Shown here piece after piece: positions 22,889 to 33,958 of a stretch of DNA of 64,000 nt. This DNA is from Tieghemostelium lacteum (Eukaryota; Evosea; Eumycetozoa; Dictyosteliales; Raperosteliaceae). Every line of letters starts with the position of its first letter. The stretch's first letter is position 1. A program made the position numbers and the translations under genes. The stretch is taken from positions 186,001 to 250,000 of the forward strand of contig LODT01000006.1 of NCBI GenBank assembly GCA_001606155.1. Direction: 5' to 3'. The notes below the pieces were generated by a model. It was not told the origin of the DNA, made no database searches, and worked only from the letters and a program-made list of their open reading frames with translations.

Positions 22889-25019
22889 TCAATTATCTAA
22901 TTCATAGAAATTAAAATAAGGGTTATTGAATACATAATTGGGTAGTATGTATTTTAAAAATGTTTTGGTATCTTGTGAAGTAAATATATCCATATCACCA
23001 TTAATCAACTTAGTTGTATTTGATATAAATTCATCAAATAGTGGGTATTCTTCATTAGGGTAGATATCATAATCAATTTCAAACTGTTCATTACCAAAAA
23101 AAATGAAACCACCTTCACTATAATATCCATCAGAATGACCACCTTCAATACACCAGAATAAATCAAATGAAAATGGAATGATTTTACCTTGAATACTTAA
23201 TAATGTACCTGATAACGACATTGATTCTTTTAATCCCATACCAGAATCCATACCACCATAGAAATCACGTCTGTTAATTTTATAATTACTAAATATTACA
23301 GAATCCAATAATCCAATTAAATGAATATTATCAATATCTTTATAATATCTAATTCTATCTAGACATGGTATCTCTATAATATCAATGATTCTTTTTATCA
23401 ACTTTTCAATTTTATCTGCTCTTTTAATTGAAAGTAAATTAAAATTAAAATATTTAAGAATAATATTTTCTTTAATATATCTTTCTTTAAATAGAGTTGA
23501 CCACTTATTAGGATATGAATTTCTATTTTTAATAATATTACCTTCATTTTTCTTATTATTCTTAATATTATTACTATTATCTATTGTATTATTTTCTAAA
23601 TTTTCAATACATTGAACACTATTATAAAACTCTAAATATTTCCATCTTTCAAAGCAAATTTCTTTCCAGATTGCTTCTTTATAATTTAAATTATGAGTCC
23701 ATTGTTTACATACTAAAAATAATCTATTAAATTCATTATCCTTTGATAAATATTTAATGATATTTGAGAATATTGTTATATTTCCTGTGATATTAGGATT
23801 ATTATTGCAAGTTGTTCTATTATTAGTAGAGGTAGGTATATCATTGGTAGTGGTGATATTATTTTCTCCGCCACGAGGGTAAAACTGATAGTATTGATTA
23901 TTATATGCATATGTAGGGATGATATAACTAATGAGTTGTTCAATATCTGTAATGGAGAATATTGGAGTATTTCCATTGATTAATTTAGTTATTTGATTCA
24001 TAAATTGGTAATAAGCTGAGTATTGGCTAGAATCATATTCACCATTATGACATTCCAGTTGTGGAACAACATGGTAATATTTACCAAATTGAATATGAGC
24101 ATATGGATCTCTAGAAAATGCATCACTCCTATCACCCTCTATTGCGTGTAACAGTCTAAATGAGAATTCTACAATATCACCATTTAAATTCATTATAGAA
24201 CCTCTACAGAGCATATAGTCTATCTGCTCCATTCCATGATCAATATCATGAAAGTAATTATCTCTTTGTGATACTAGATCACTGTATATTACAGAATCTA
24301 ATATGGGAATGATTTTGGTATTTTCAATATTAGTGTAGATTGATTTGTTCAATGATGGTACACTTGAAATTGATTTTACTTTCCTCATTATATATCGTTT
24401 ATCCTCTTGTTTACGGTAGCGTTTAAGATGAAGTTTAAAATACTTTCTAGTGATATTCTCTTTAATATATCTCTCTTTAAATATCTCCTGCCATGATTTT
24501 GGTAAACTATTTCTATTTCTAATGAGATATTGAACTGGTGGTTTATTACTTGCTCTATATTGATTGCTTTCGTATGTTATAGTTGGTTTACCGAACTGAA
24601 CTTCATCATATACATATTTTGGTGTTGGTTCTCCTTTTGATCCATCATAAAATATTTTAAATTTCGATTTTGATTCGGGTATTGTAAAATACTTTGATGT
24701 TGGTGAGAATAAATTTGTATAGCTATTTAATTCACACCATCTTGTTACTGATAGTTCTCTCCATAATCTATTGTTACTGTTAATAAACTTATCATACCAA
24801 TCTTTACAAACTAAATAAAATCTATTAAAATTATTTTCAAAACATAGATATTTAAAAATATTTATATAAATATCATTTTCTGTGAATATCTAATAAATTA
24901 TATTAGTCATTTAAATATATCTTTAACTTAATTCATTAATCGCAACTCACCTTAAAATCAAAATGATTTCTTTTAATATTTTGTTGTTTTGAAGAATTAA
25001 CTTCTAATTTTCTTTTCAT
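22889..25019 (-). CDS. F-box protein with internally duplicated module (2 exons)
   Basis: A 69-bp first exon (25019-24951, MKRKLEVNSSKQQNIKRN...) joins in phase 0 across a 57-61-bp intron (GTGAGT...TTAG) to exon 2 (24889-22889), giving 689 residues. There is no Met early in exon 2, which supports the small first exon. The protein repeats itself: an F-box-like unit (NIFKYLCFENNFNRFYLVCKDW and NIIKYLSKDNEFNRLFLVCK) ending in a Trp-rich WRELSVTRW/WKEICFERW segment, then FKERYIKEN(I)T/IxxKYF, then a ~150-residue globular unit containing LDSVI(Y/F)S, DxGM and (F/W)xxIEG(D/G)xSD and ending P(T/N)Y(A/V)(Y/F)NN. The repeated unit resembles SUKH/SMI1-type modules of other F-box proteins, but I cannot confirm that. 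Presumably it is an SCF substrate receptor. An Asn-rich linker separates the copies. Confidence 0.82.
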
Positions 25020-25172
25020 TAATGAAATGTGTAAAATGTGTAAATAAATTATTCTTTGCAAACGTAATAATTTTTATAAAAAGATTTGAAAAAATAATAA
25101 TTATTATTATTGTTATATTTTTTTTGTTTTATTTTGAACTGCAAAAATTACAAAAAATCTGACCAAGAGATT

Positions 25173-25613
25173 TCAAGGGAACTTTGCTGTTTCCTGGGTT
25201 GGCTTGTTAAATTCTGATTTATTCACAGTTTTTCTGGGTGTAACTCTGTCTGATGTTCTCATTACTTTTTCTATATATTGGTCCAATGTTTCTAAATCTT
25301 TAAAATACTTTTTGATCTCTCGATCCTTCTCTTCATTACTCATTAAATTCTCTAAATAATCAGAAATTGTACTATCGGTTGGGTAAACGCCTTCGACACC
25401 TAGTTTTAAACTCGATAACATATCAATTTGGTAGTCTGCCCATTTTTTTGTTGCTTGACAATAACCAATTAATTTAGATATGCATTCTTCAGTGCATTTT
25501 GAATTTACAAATGAACGCTCAATATTATACCAATCATGAAATGGCATTACAATTGGTTGGTCATTTTCTCTCCAAATTGCTATACATTTGTGTTCTTTGC
25601 ATGTTGAGTCCAT
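25173..25613 (-). CDS. Unrecognised small Cys-containing protein
   Basis: A 146-residue intact ORF beginning MDSTCKEHKCIAIWRENDQP. Five Cys residues in the first 52 positions (with CKEHKC and CTEEC) could bind metal. The rest is hydrophilic and helix-prone (ENLMSNEEKDREIKKYFKDL). No family is recognised. It is on the same strand and just downstream of the broken transposase pieces, so it may be a passenger of the same element or an independent gene. Confidence 0.5.
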   Translation of the reverse strand: MDSTCKEHKCIAIWRENDQPIVMPFHDWYNIERSFVNSKCTEECISKLIGYCQATKKWADYQIDMLSSLKLGVEGVYPTDSTISDYLENLMSNEEKDREIKKYFKDLETLDQYIEKVMRTSDRVTPRKTVNKSEFNKPTQETAKFP

Positions 25614-25851
25614 ATGTTAATATGAGAATTAAAAAAATATTAAATATTTATGCATTATTTATTATGTTATTATCACACACAACCACACTTTATAAATATA
25701 TTTAATTTACAAAAAAAAATAATATATCTATTAACTAGATAAATTCTGTTTGGCCAACATGAACTGGGTATTTTTCTATCTCATATTATTTTTTTTATCC
25801 TTCAATGCAATATTCAGTGAAATAATTACTCCTAAGTGTATCTCTGCTGTT

Positions 25852-27110
25852 TCAACTGCCAGCAGGTTGGTATTGTGCCGTAGTTGATTTCGCATCGAGA
25901 TCATCAGTGTCATCTAGATCAACAGTGTCATATAGATCAATAGTGCCAAGATCAGTAACTTGATTTCTTTCTAAAATCAATGGTTCATAAATAGATTTTA
26001 GGTTGGGATTGATGCATATACTATTCTCAATGGATTGAAGATCAAGAGAATTGAATGAAAAATCAAATTCTGGAAGTGTTTGTTGAGAGTGGATATAGAC
26101 TCATTAAGTTATCTAATATTTTGAACATGTGATAGGACTTGATTCCCACAAGTTTATGATTCATCTCTAGTTTATTGGAAGTGATAAAACTGTGAGTGGC
26201 ATCAGTGTTGCTCATAGACTTTAAACAATCAATTATTTGTGTGTTCGTTCTGAGTGCTACTCCAGAGTTTATTGATTTAATTTTCTCTTTGCAGCATCAC
26301 AAATATTAAACCCATGATATGATCCAAAGAAATTATAAATCATTTCAATGTCTGGTTTATGTATTCTTCGAAGATAGGCCCACATCACCAAGTTAGTTGT
26401 AAGTTTAAACTGTCTTCCACAGCCATCTGTCCAAATATAAACCCTTTTTATTCCGTTTAATACGTTATAGTGTGTTAATAGATGGGATATTGAACCTATG
26501 ACAAACTTTATATCTGCTGATGTACCAGGAGGAGCAACATAGTGGTATGTTTTCAGAATCTGCAGTTGTTCAATACCCTGGGTTCCATAGTTACGGTATA
26601 TACAGATGATCAGATCTTGTCTAAAGGTGTTTTGTACCTGGAGCTGTGAAAAGTCTAATACGATCATACACTCATCTCCTTCAATGTTACTGAGAACAGA
26701 GTCCTTTTGAATTTTGTATGATTGTCTTTGTTTGGGAAAAGCCAATGTATGCCTGTAAACTTCTTCATACATTGTCTTTTTTTCATCAGATAAATTTTGT
26801 ATGTCAAATCTACCATTAACTGTACCTTCTGTCTCTAATAGTTTCTTTTTTTCACAACGACAAATTGTTTCTGATTTACTGTGATGTATTCTCTAACCCA
26901 ACTTTCACTCATAATTTGATATCCTCTTTTTGCTGCACTGTGTTGCATTCGTTTATAGCTCTTGGTCAGACATTGTTAGTCAGAGGTAAAGGGAAGTCAT
27001 CTTCAAAAACATCCCAAGTGTTTGCTTCTATTTGTGGCTTTTTTAGTCCATATTTATCCATTAAAGGTGGGTGTTGGGTTTTTTTCACATCGCTAATTGC
27101 TCTAAAATAT
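25852..27110 (-). mobile_element. Degraded DDE-type DNA transposon remnants
   Basis: The clearest piece (26269-26772 and a short in-frame extension upstream to about 26850) has acidic and His motifs in the order expected of a DDE/RNase H-fold transposase: MIVLDFSQ, then YIWTDGCGRQFKL, then FFGSYHGFNICDAA. Flanking peptides in other frames continue it on both sides: KYGLKKPQIEANTWDVFEDD and KRMQHSAAKRGYQIMSE upstream; NSGVALRTNTQIIDCLKSMS and an Asp-rich tail (to 25852) downstream. The coding region is broken in several places. The superfamily cannot be settled by eye, and no terminal inverted repeats were identified. Confidence 0.6.
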
Positions 27111-27266
27111 GTGATTGGTGAAATTTTAAAAATGATAGAGCGTTACCAAAGGGTATTCGGTTATAACACATCTCCAATTAAAATACTTCCCAAAATCTGT
27201 CTTCTGTGTTTGAAGTTGGTGATAGTTTTTGAATAGTTTATTTCGTTCGTCTCCATCTCCTTTTTT

Positions 27267-27656
27267 CTATCTATCTGCCTCAAGTAATCCAGTAATTGAT
27301 GTCTTAAGCTGGGTATATGCACATTTGATTGATTCAAAATGCTCTCTAGTCTTTTGAGTATCAATGTTAAGGTTTGCGATCGTTTCGATAAGAGCAGGAA
27401 TTCTATTGCAATAGATGTTCCATTGTTCAGCTTTTTTCTCTTTATACTTTATTCTACTTTTATTTTTGTTATTGTCTTCAAGTTTACACTGTGTATCCAT
27501 AAATTCTCCTAGGAGAGATATTTGAAAAATGCACAATTTTTTTTTTGGGATTTTTGAATTTAAATTTGGAATTGTTGTATATTTACAAAAAAGGCCTGCC
27601 AGCTTCTCAAAAAACGTCTCATTACGTAATTTTAGTTTAGCAACTAAACTTTGCAT
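27267..27656 (-). CDS. Unrecognised Lys-rich helical ORF, possibly part of the transposon
   Basis: 129 residues starting MQSLVAKLKLRNETFFEKLAG. The second half is strongly charged and helical (KNKSRIKYKEKKAEQWNIYC, TQKTREHFESIKCAYTQLKT). A different frame (to about 27161) continues coding-like sequence (METNEINYSKTITNFKHRR), so the ORF may be truncated. It lies between the NTPase-nuclease gene and the transposase remnants on the same strand. It could be a DNA-binding or coiled-coil N-terminal part of the element's protein; this is a guess. Confidence 0.35.
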   Translation of the reverse strand: MQSLVAKLKLRNETFFEKLAGLFCKYTTIPNLNSKIPKKKLCIFQISLLGEFMDTQCKLEDNNKNKSRIKYKEKKAEQWNIYCNRIPALIETIANLNIDTQKTREHFESIKCAYTQLKTSITGLLEADR

Positions 27657-27763
27657 AACTGTTGGATTAAAAGGATAATTTTATAGGAAAGGATAAAAAT
27701 AAAATTTTGTTTTGATTTATTGTTGATTAATATATATTTTACCATGTGGGTTTGATGTAAAGT

Positions 27764-29745
27764 TTAATTTGATCTAAAATAATGCAATAGTAGTCTCATA
27801 TTGGGGCCAAAGAATTGGTGGGTAGTATAGTCAACAACCACCATAGATTTGTGGAGTTCTTTTTTGACTATTCCTGAATCCATGTTGGCAAAAATTACTA
27901 AGAAAACATTTTCAAGGAGCAAATCAGAAATTAACCCATTTGTGATAGCATCTATAGTCTTATTATATTCTATGTCAGCTAATTTTTCTTTTAATTTTAC
28001 ATTAAATTTCGATTTTGCTTGACCAGCAATCATAACATTTCCATTGCATATAAACAAATCAAATGCAGCCCCCGTAGCATTTAAATAGACTTTTTCTCTA
28101 TTAATATTCTCTTTTCTATATTGGTGATCTAATGTTTCATATTTTGGCCCTGGATCCGAAATGTCAATGGGTTTATTATTTAATGATGGTGCATTAATAG
28201 CATCTTGACCTAATAATTCAGTCATTTTAATTCTCTTTACATCAAGGTAGTGAAACATTGATAGTTTTACTACGAGTAATTGTGCACAGAATTTTTCCCA
28301 ACTCTGCCAGTGAGATCCATACTTCAGAATATTCTTTATACCTCGGATAGAGTTAAAGTGGTCATCTTTGCACAAATTTACTGCAATAGGTGGAATGGCA
28401 ACTAAGGTTGCATTGGATACTATATATTTGGTAATTAATCCCAAAAACTCCAATTCTTCAAATGTTTGTCCCAAACCTTTTGGGTATTCAGCGGACCAAC
28501 TTGTTACAGGTATACCAGTGAAACTATAAGCCAATAGAGTTTGAATTTTTGTTTGGTCTTCAGTAGTTATTTGATCACGATAGATATTGGTCAGGTATGA
28601 TTCTGCTTTTCCAATTGCATCAGTATAGTATTGTTCAGTGCCATTACTTTTTTCCAAAAGGTTATCAACTTCAAATAAAAACCTCTCTAATATTCTTGGC
28701 CAACCACCTATTAAATAAAGGCAGTATTTAAATCTCTGCTCTTCTACACGTGGGCGAATAGTATCAATACCTTTAGCAATATTCAACATTTGGTCTAAAG
28801 ACAAGATTGGTATGGGAAGTGCTATGCAATAGTGACCCGAAGTGAAAATAACTTGAGAGAGTGGTGTTAATAAAATTCCACCAAAGACAGCCACTAAAAA
28901 TATATTATCACGACTATGGCAGAGGAGAGACCCAATTCCAGTAACAATTTCTTTTAGATAGGCTCTAGATTTCTGGGGGGTGTTTCTATCAACCAACATC
29001 TTTTGGAACTCGTCTACTGACAATAGAATAGTGGTTGGTTTTCCTTCTTCGCTCTGAATGTGTGCTAATACCTCATTCAAAGTCAGTTTTCTTGAAGGAT
29101 ATCTTTTTTTATATAAAAGCAATAGATCTAAAAATGGTGTGTTTAATTTATAGACATAGGCTATGATCCTCAAACAAAATGATGTAACTATTCCTATTTC
29201 TAATTCGTGCAATTCTTGGAATGCTGTACCACTGCCATACGATACATATAGCTCTTTATAGTTCGGGTATCCAATCTTATTTTCTTTTATATATTTAGGA
29301 TATTCAACCAAAACTCTGGTTTTTCCAATACCTGGGGATCCAGCAGCTACTAAAATAGGATGAATTTTCTGATCTCTTTCTGATCTATTTTTAAATCTTT
29401 TTTCAGTTTCTTGACATAATATATCCATTGTTTCTTTTCTTCCCTCAAGAGGAAAATCTTTTCCATAGGTGACTATTTTCTATAAAGATAGGTTAATATT
29501 ATGTTGAATTTCCTGGTACAAACAAAATATTTACATTATTTGATTTAAAGAAGTTTTGATTACCATTATCTACTAAATGTTTTAATATATCACAGTATTC
29601 TAATTATTTCAATTTATTAATACTATCTGCTTTATACTATTCAAAAAATCTACATACCTTCCTCAACCTGATGTCCTTGTGTACCTATTGTATAGTTGAA
29701 TGTCAACATTGTTTCTGATGTTGGTTGAATTTTATTTGTATTCAT
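27764..29745 (-). CDS. P-loop NTPase + PD-(D/E)xK nuclease-like protein (Crinkler/RHS-type architecture)
   Basis: Three exons, 29745-29658, 29599-29535 and 29479-27764, with 58- and 55-bp introns (GTATGT...TTAG, GTAAAT...TATAG), join in frame to give 622 residues and no break. A short N-terminal segment (MNTNKIQPTSETMLTFNYTI) leads to a STAND/AAA-like NTPase with Walker A AAGSPGIGKT (about 95-104), Walker B TTILLSVDEFQ (about 200) and a winged-helix-like region. Near the C-terminus, AAFDLFICNGNVMIAGQAKSK has the D...QxK core of a PD-(D/E)xK nuclease. NTPase plus REase-fold is the architecture described for Crinkler and trypanosome RHS proteins and for transposons proposed as their ancestors. 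Which of these it is (domesticated gene, effector-like protein, or transposon-encoded enzyme) is open. The transposase remnants beside it favour a mobile origin. Confidence 0.72.
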
Positions 29746-30407
29746 TGTTGAAAGAATGAAAACTGTTTTTTATGTGTAAAAAAAAATTGGTTGTAATTTA
29801 TAGGGTTTAGACCGTTGTGAGACAGGTTAGTTTTACCCTACTGTTGTCTAATTCAGACTAACCTCTGTTTTGTTTAATAAATGTGAAAATATGAAAATCC
29901 TCAATTGAGTATTTGAATATGGTGTAGCCATAATAATCACATCTTTCTTGAAAAAAAATATTTTGAAAAAATAGATTTAAGATCATTGGTGGTGAGATTC
30001 TTAAACTCATTAGTCTCGAATACTGTAAATTACACAGAAACATTAAAATAGCCATAGTTTTTAAATTTAAAAACTAATGACATTTACTCTTTAGAAACAA
30101 TTGCATCTTTAAAGATATGTACGTAGTGATTGTTAAACTAAATTCAAAATCCTTTGCATTCACCATTCAACATCTCAAATTATAAAGTTATTAATAACCG
30201 AAATTTGTCAATAAACAAAATAAAAAGAAAAATTTATTCCTATTTTTTTTAGGAAATAATAAAAAGATATTTAAAAATAAGAAATCAGTATGAATATTTC
30301 CACAAAATTTAAAATTTCAAAATTCCAATTTAGATGACGTCGAATTCAAAATAACTAGTGATTATTTTTTGAACTAGTTCACTTTGAAATTGTTTATCTA
30401 TTGACAA
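29746..30407. other. Intergenic region between accessory block and beta-helix locus
   Basis: 662 bp of A/T-rich DNA and likely divergent promoter region. A 65-residue minus-strand ORF (29858-30055) has ordinary composition for random A/T-rich DNA and is not called. No repeats shared with the rest of the window were noticed. Confidence 0.45.
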
Positions 30408-31949
30408 ATGAAGATTAAAGTTATTTTATTTATTGTTCTATTACATTATACTTTTATTTATTGTAGATGGGAATGTAATATTTATATATCCAATTTTGGG
30501 AATAGTACTGATAAAACATGTGGGATGAATATAGATGATCCATGCCAAACATTTTATCAAGCTATAAAAGCATGTGAATATAGAAAATTAACCAGTATAA
30601 TGACATTTAATTTTGGTAATGGTACATTTGAGGTTCCGAATGGTTCAGAACAAATGTCAATATATAGTCAACAAGTTATATTAAATGGTGATTTAAATGG
30701 TACTACTACATTTACATTTACCAATACTTCAAAAACTGTATTGGTAATTAATGAACCTGATTATTCACAATTTACAATCACTAGATTCACCATGTCAAAT
30801 ATCATAATTTCCAATCTACAAGCGCCATTTCTAATTGTAAATAGTAATCAAACTATGGTAAATGTAAATATTGACAATTGTAATTTTCAAAATATAACAT
30901 TACCACAATCACTATTTACATTGAATAGTGAATCGGTGCCAATTCAATTTGAAGTTACCAATACAACTTATTCCAATTCCACATCATCATTCTACACTGG
31001 ATTTAATATCAATTTAAAATTGTTAAACTCCAACTTTTTAGATAACCAATTAAATCAAAATCAGTCATTAATAATATCAAATAGTGATAATATAGATATA
31101 AATAATTGTCAGTTCCTATATAACCGAATTTCAAGTCACTTAATTGACATTAGACAATCTAATCAAATTAGAGTAAATACAAGTATATTTAGTCAAAATA
31201 TACTACTGAACAATCATAGTAGTGATAAGATGTACAACTCTTTAATGTCAATTGAAAGTCAACAAATATTCATTGAATCAGTTCAATTGAATATGAATAT
31301 TAATATAAGTGGTATTTGGTTATTTTCAAATAGTGTTGCACAGTTAACAAATCTACAATACAGTTCCAATCAAGTAGATAACCAGAGTACTCTTTTGTGG
31401 TGTGGTCAAAATTCTATAGTAAATTTAACATCAACTATATTTTCAAATAATTGGTCTTATATAGGACCACTTATCACCACATTCAATAGTTCACTATCAT
31501 TGGAGAGCTGTCAATTCTCAGATAACATTGGTAATATTAGTGAAATTGATTCATCAGATGTGACATTTTCACAAATTACCTTAAATTCCAATACCAATTT
31601 TCATCTATTCACTTGTTTTAATAGTTCTATTCAGTTCCAAGATACCACTAGTATTAATATAAATTCACTAATACAACAATCACAAGTAACATGTCTTGAC
31701 AATAGTTGTCAAATTAATGGAATCTATAGTAATAGTGCAAATTGTCTATTAACACAAACACCAACTCCAACTCCTTCAATAACCAATAATTCTAAAACTA
31801 AATCAGCTAGAATTGCATTAATTGTTATTTTATCAGTTTCCAGTGCAGCTCTAATCATTGGTATCATTTCCTATTATTTTATAATTTATAGAAAACAACA
31901 TGCTTTACAATCCTACGATAAATTAACTTCCAATTACCCATTATTATAA
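30408..31949 (+). CDS. Beta-helix-like type I membrane protein, family copy 1
   Basis: 513 residues: a signal peptide (about 1-20), a conserved N-terminal Cys box (WECNIYISNFGNSTDKTCG...DPCQTFYQAIKACEYRK), then about 400 residues of short Asn/Ser/Thr/Ile-rich strands with many N-x-S/T sites. Recurrent turns such as NSNFLDNQ, NNCQFLYN and SIFSQN suggest a right-handed parallel beta-helix (pectin-lyase-like). Then comes a C-terminal Cys cluster, a Pro/Thr stalk (TPTPTPS), one transmembrane helix (about 470-493) and a short basic tail (YRKQHALQSYDKL). It is the first of four paralogs in this locus. The function is unknown; the layout fits a heavily glycosylated cell-surface receptor or adhesion protein. 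Confidence 0.8.
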   Translation: MKIKVILFIVLLHYTFIYCRWECNIYISNFGNSTDKTCGMNIDDPCQTFYQAIKACEYRKLTSIMTFNFGNGTFEVPNGSEQMSIYSQQVILNGDLNGTTTFTFTNTSKTVLVINEPDYSQFTITRFTMSNIIISNLQAPFLIVNSNQTMVNVNIDNCNFQNITLPQSLFTLNSESVPIQFEVTNTTYSNSTSSFYTGFNINLKLLNSNFLDNQLNQNQSLIISNSDNIDINNCQFLYNRISSHLIDIRQSNQIRVNTSIFSQNILLNNHSSDKMYNSLMSIESQQIFIESVQLNMNINISGIWLFSNSVAQLTNLQYSSNQVDNQSTLLWCGQNSIVNLTSTIFSNNWSYIGPLITTFNSSLSLESCQFSDNIGNISEIDSSDVTFSQITLNSNTNFHLFTCFNSSIQFQDTTSININSLIQQSQVTCLDNSCQINGIYSNSANCLLTQTPTPTPSITNNSKTKSARIALIVILSVSSAALIIGIISYYFIIYRKQHALQSYDKLTSNYPLL

Positions 31950-32146
31950 ATTTAATAAATGATTCCCGATATTTTCCTAAGATGACGACTTCATTTGATT
32001 TCATGGTGGGAAATTACTACAATTTACTCGGTTTTTAATTCACTTAAAAATATCTTTCCCCATCATAAAAATTAAAAAAACTTTTTTTTTTTTTTTCTTT
32101 AGATATTTATCTCTTTAAAACAACAAATAGAAAAAAAAAGAACACA

Positions 32147-33715
32147 ATGTTAAAATCAATTTTATCAGTATTTGTTTTATTATTAGTTTGTCAAATTTTT
32201 GCACAAAATGAAAATAATAACTGTATGGTTTATATTTCCAATTTATCTAATAACACCAACAGTAGCACTTGTGGTACTTTAGCTAGTCCATGTCCAACTT
32301 TATATAAAGCCATCAAAGCATGTGAATACCAAAACCTCACACAAACCATGACATTTAATTTTGTCAATAACGCCACTTACCAAATTCCAAATAACATTCA
32401 ATTGTCCATTTTTGGTCAATACATTACTTTGAGTGGTAATGTTGATGCACCTGCTACCATTACTTTTGCTGACCAAGATTCCTCAGTTCTCTACATTGAA
32501 GAACCAGCAGATATTGGTAATGTCACTAGCACTGGTTTCCTTGCCTCCAATTTGAACTTTGAAGGTTTAGGTGCAACTTTTGTCGAGGCTTCTGTAAACC
32601 TCACAACCCTCTTGATATCCATCACCAATTGCACCTTCATTGGTTCTGGTCAACAAGATGCAACTCTATTCAATTTAGCTGGTCCAACTACCGCTAACAA
32701 TTCCCTACGTTTCTCAGTACAAAATACTGGTTTCTCAGGATTCTCCAATACTGATGGTTCCTTTGCCAACATTTACGAAGGTTCTAATGTTATTGCTAAC
32801 TTCAACAATGTTCTCATCCAAAACAACACTGCAAATTATGGACTCTTTACCTCACAAAATGATCAATTCACCATTGTCAACTCTCAAATTGGACTAAACC
32901 TAATTAGTGATAACCCATTATTTGCAGTACAATCCTCAACCTTTGGATTCTCAGGTACCACTTTTACCTCTAATTCCTTGATTGCTGGTAACACCTCCAA
33001 CGTTACCCCACTCATTCAAGTTACTGACTCAACCATCTTCTATACTGGTGGTAAATTAATCTTCAATACTGGTATTACTGGTATCTCTGCCAATCAAAAA
33101 TCCAATGTCACCTTTGTTACTACTGTAATTACTCAAAATACCGTTGCTAGTCCATTCATTACTGCCATGTCTGGATCTAGCTTGACCCTTAATCAAGCTA
33201 CTCTAAACAACACTGCTACTTCTAAAACTGGATTTATCTATGTCAGTGAATCTATTTTAACCTTCACCAGTGTTGAAATTGATCAAACAACCGGTTTGAT
33301 TGCCACTGTCTCAGATGACTCTATTGCAACCTTTACAAAAACAACTTACAATGATATCATCTTTGGTTTCAGATTCTTTGATTGCTCAGAATCCAATATC
33401 ACCTTTGTTGGAACCACCAGTGATCAATATAATCAATTAGTATCATCAGGTTACATTCAATGTGGTACCAATTGTATTGCTAATGGTGTAAATTTAGTTT
33501 CAAATAACGGTGTTTGCCAATTACCATCCACTCCAACCCCAACTCCAACTTCAACTCAAGACAGTTCCCATGATATCTCTGGTAAGAAATCAGATGCTGT
33601 AAAAATTGCAATTATCATTGTTGTTGTTGGTGTTGCTCTTGGTGGTCTTGTAGGTGTTGCTTATTATTTCCTCAGATACCGTAAACAACAACATCACTAC
33701 CAAGCTATCAACTAA
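32147..33715 (+). CDS. Beta-helix-like type I membrane protein, family copy 2 (codon-biased)
   Basis: 522 residues with the family plan: signal peptide (to about residue 20), Cys box (CMVYISNLSNN...STCGTLASPCPTLYKAIKACEYQN), a repetitive Asn/Thr/Ser-rich ectodomain, a Cys pair (QCGTNC), a TPTPTPTS stalk, one TM helix (about 488-508) and tail RYRKQQHHYQAIN. Unlike its three relatives it uses many C-ending codons (ACC, ATC, TTC, AAC), the usual sign in dictyostelids of strong expression. It lies 197 bp after copy 1, with a long oligo(T) tract (about 32082-32098) and an A-rich leader before the ATG. Function unknown, probably a cell-surface protein. Confidence 0.82.
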   Translation: MLKSILSVFVLLLVCQIFAQNENNNCMVYISNLSNNTNSSTCGTLASPCPTLYKAIKACEYQNLTQTMTFNFVNNATYQIPNNIQLSIFGQYITLSGNVDAPATITFADQDSSVLYIEEPADIGNVTSTGFLASNLNFEGLGATFVEASVNLTTLLISITNCTFIGSGQQDATLFNLAGPTTANNSLRFSVQNTGFSGFSNTDGSFANIYEGSNVIANFNNVLIQNNTANYGLFTSQNDQFTIVNSQIGLNLISDNPLFAVQSSTFGFSGTTFTSNSLIAGNTSNVTPLIQVTDSTIFYTGGKLIFNTGITGISANQKSNVTFVTTVITQNTVASPFITAMSGSSLTLNQATLNNTATSKTGFIYVSESILTFTSVEIDQTTGLIATVSDDSIATFTKTTYNDIIFGFRFFDCSESNITFVGTTSDQYNQLVSSGYIQCGTNCIANGVNLVSNNGVCQLPSTPTPTPTSTQDSSHDISGKKSDAVKIAIIIVVVGVALGGLVGVAYYFLRYRKQQHHYQAIN

Positions 33716-33958
33716 AGCTCTCCTAAACAACAATAAATAATAATTTCTCATTTAATTGATATATTATCATATTTGAATTTTATTATAAATTTAAAAAATC
33801 ATATCATTTTTCCTTTCCTAAAAATCATATGGTGATATGAGAACAAGCAAAAAACAACACACCTATTAATTATTATAATTTTTTTTTTATTATGATAAAT
33901 TAAAATATATAGAGAAGCTTATAATTATACACAGATAAATAGATATACAGACTTAATA

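Noticed and set aside
29858-30055. 65-codon minus-strand ORF
   Set aside because: Random-looking Phe/Ile-rich composition, no motif and no upstream or downstream exon.
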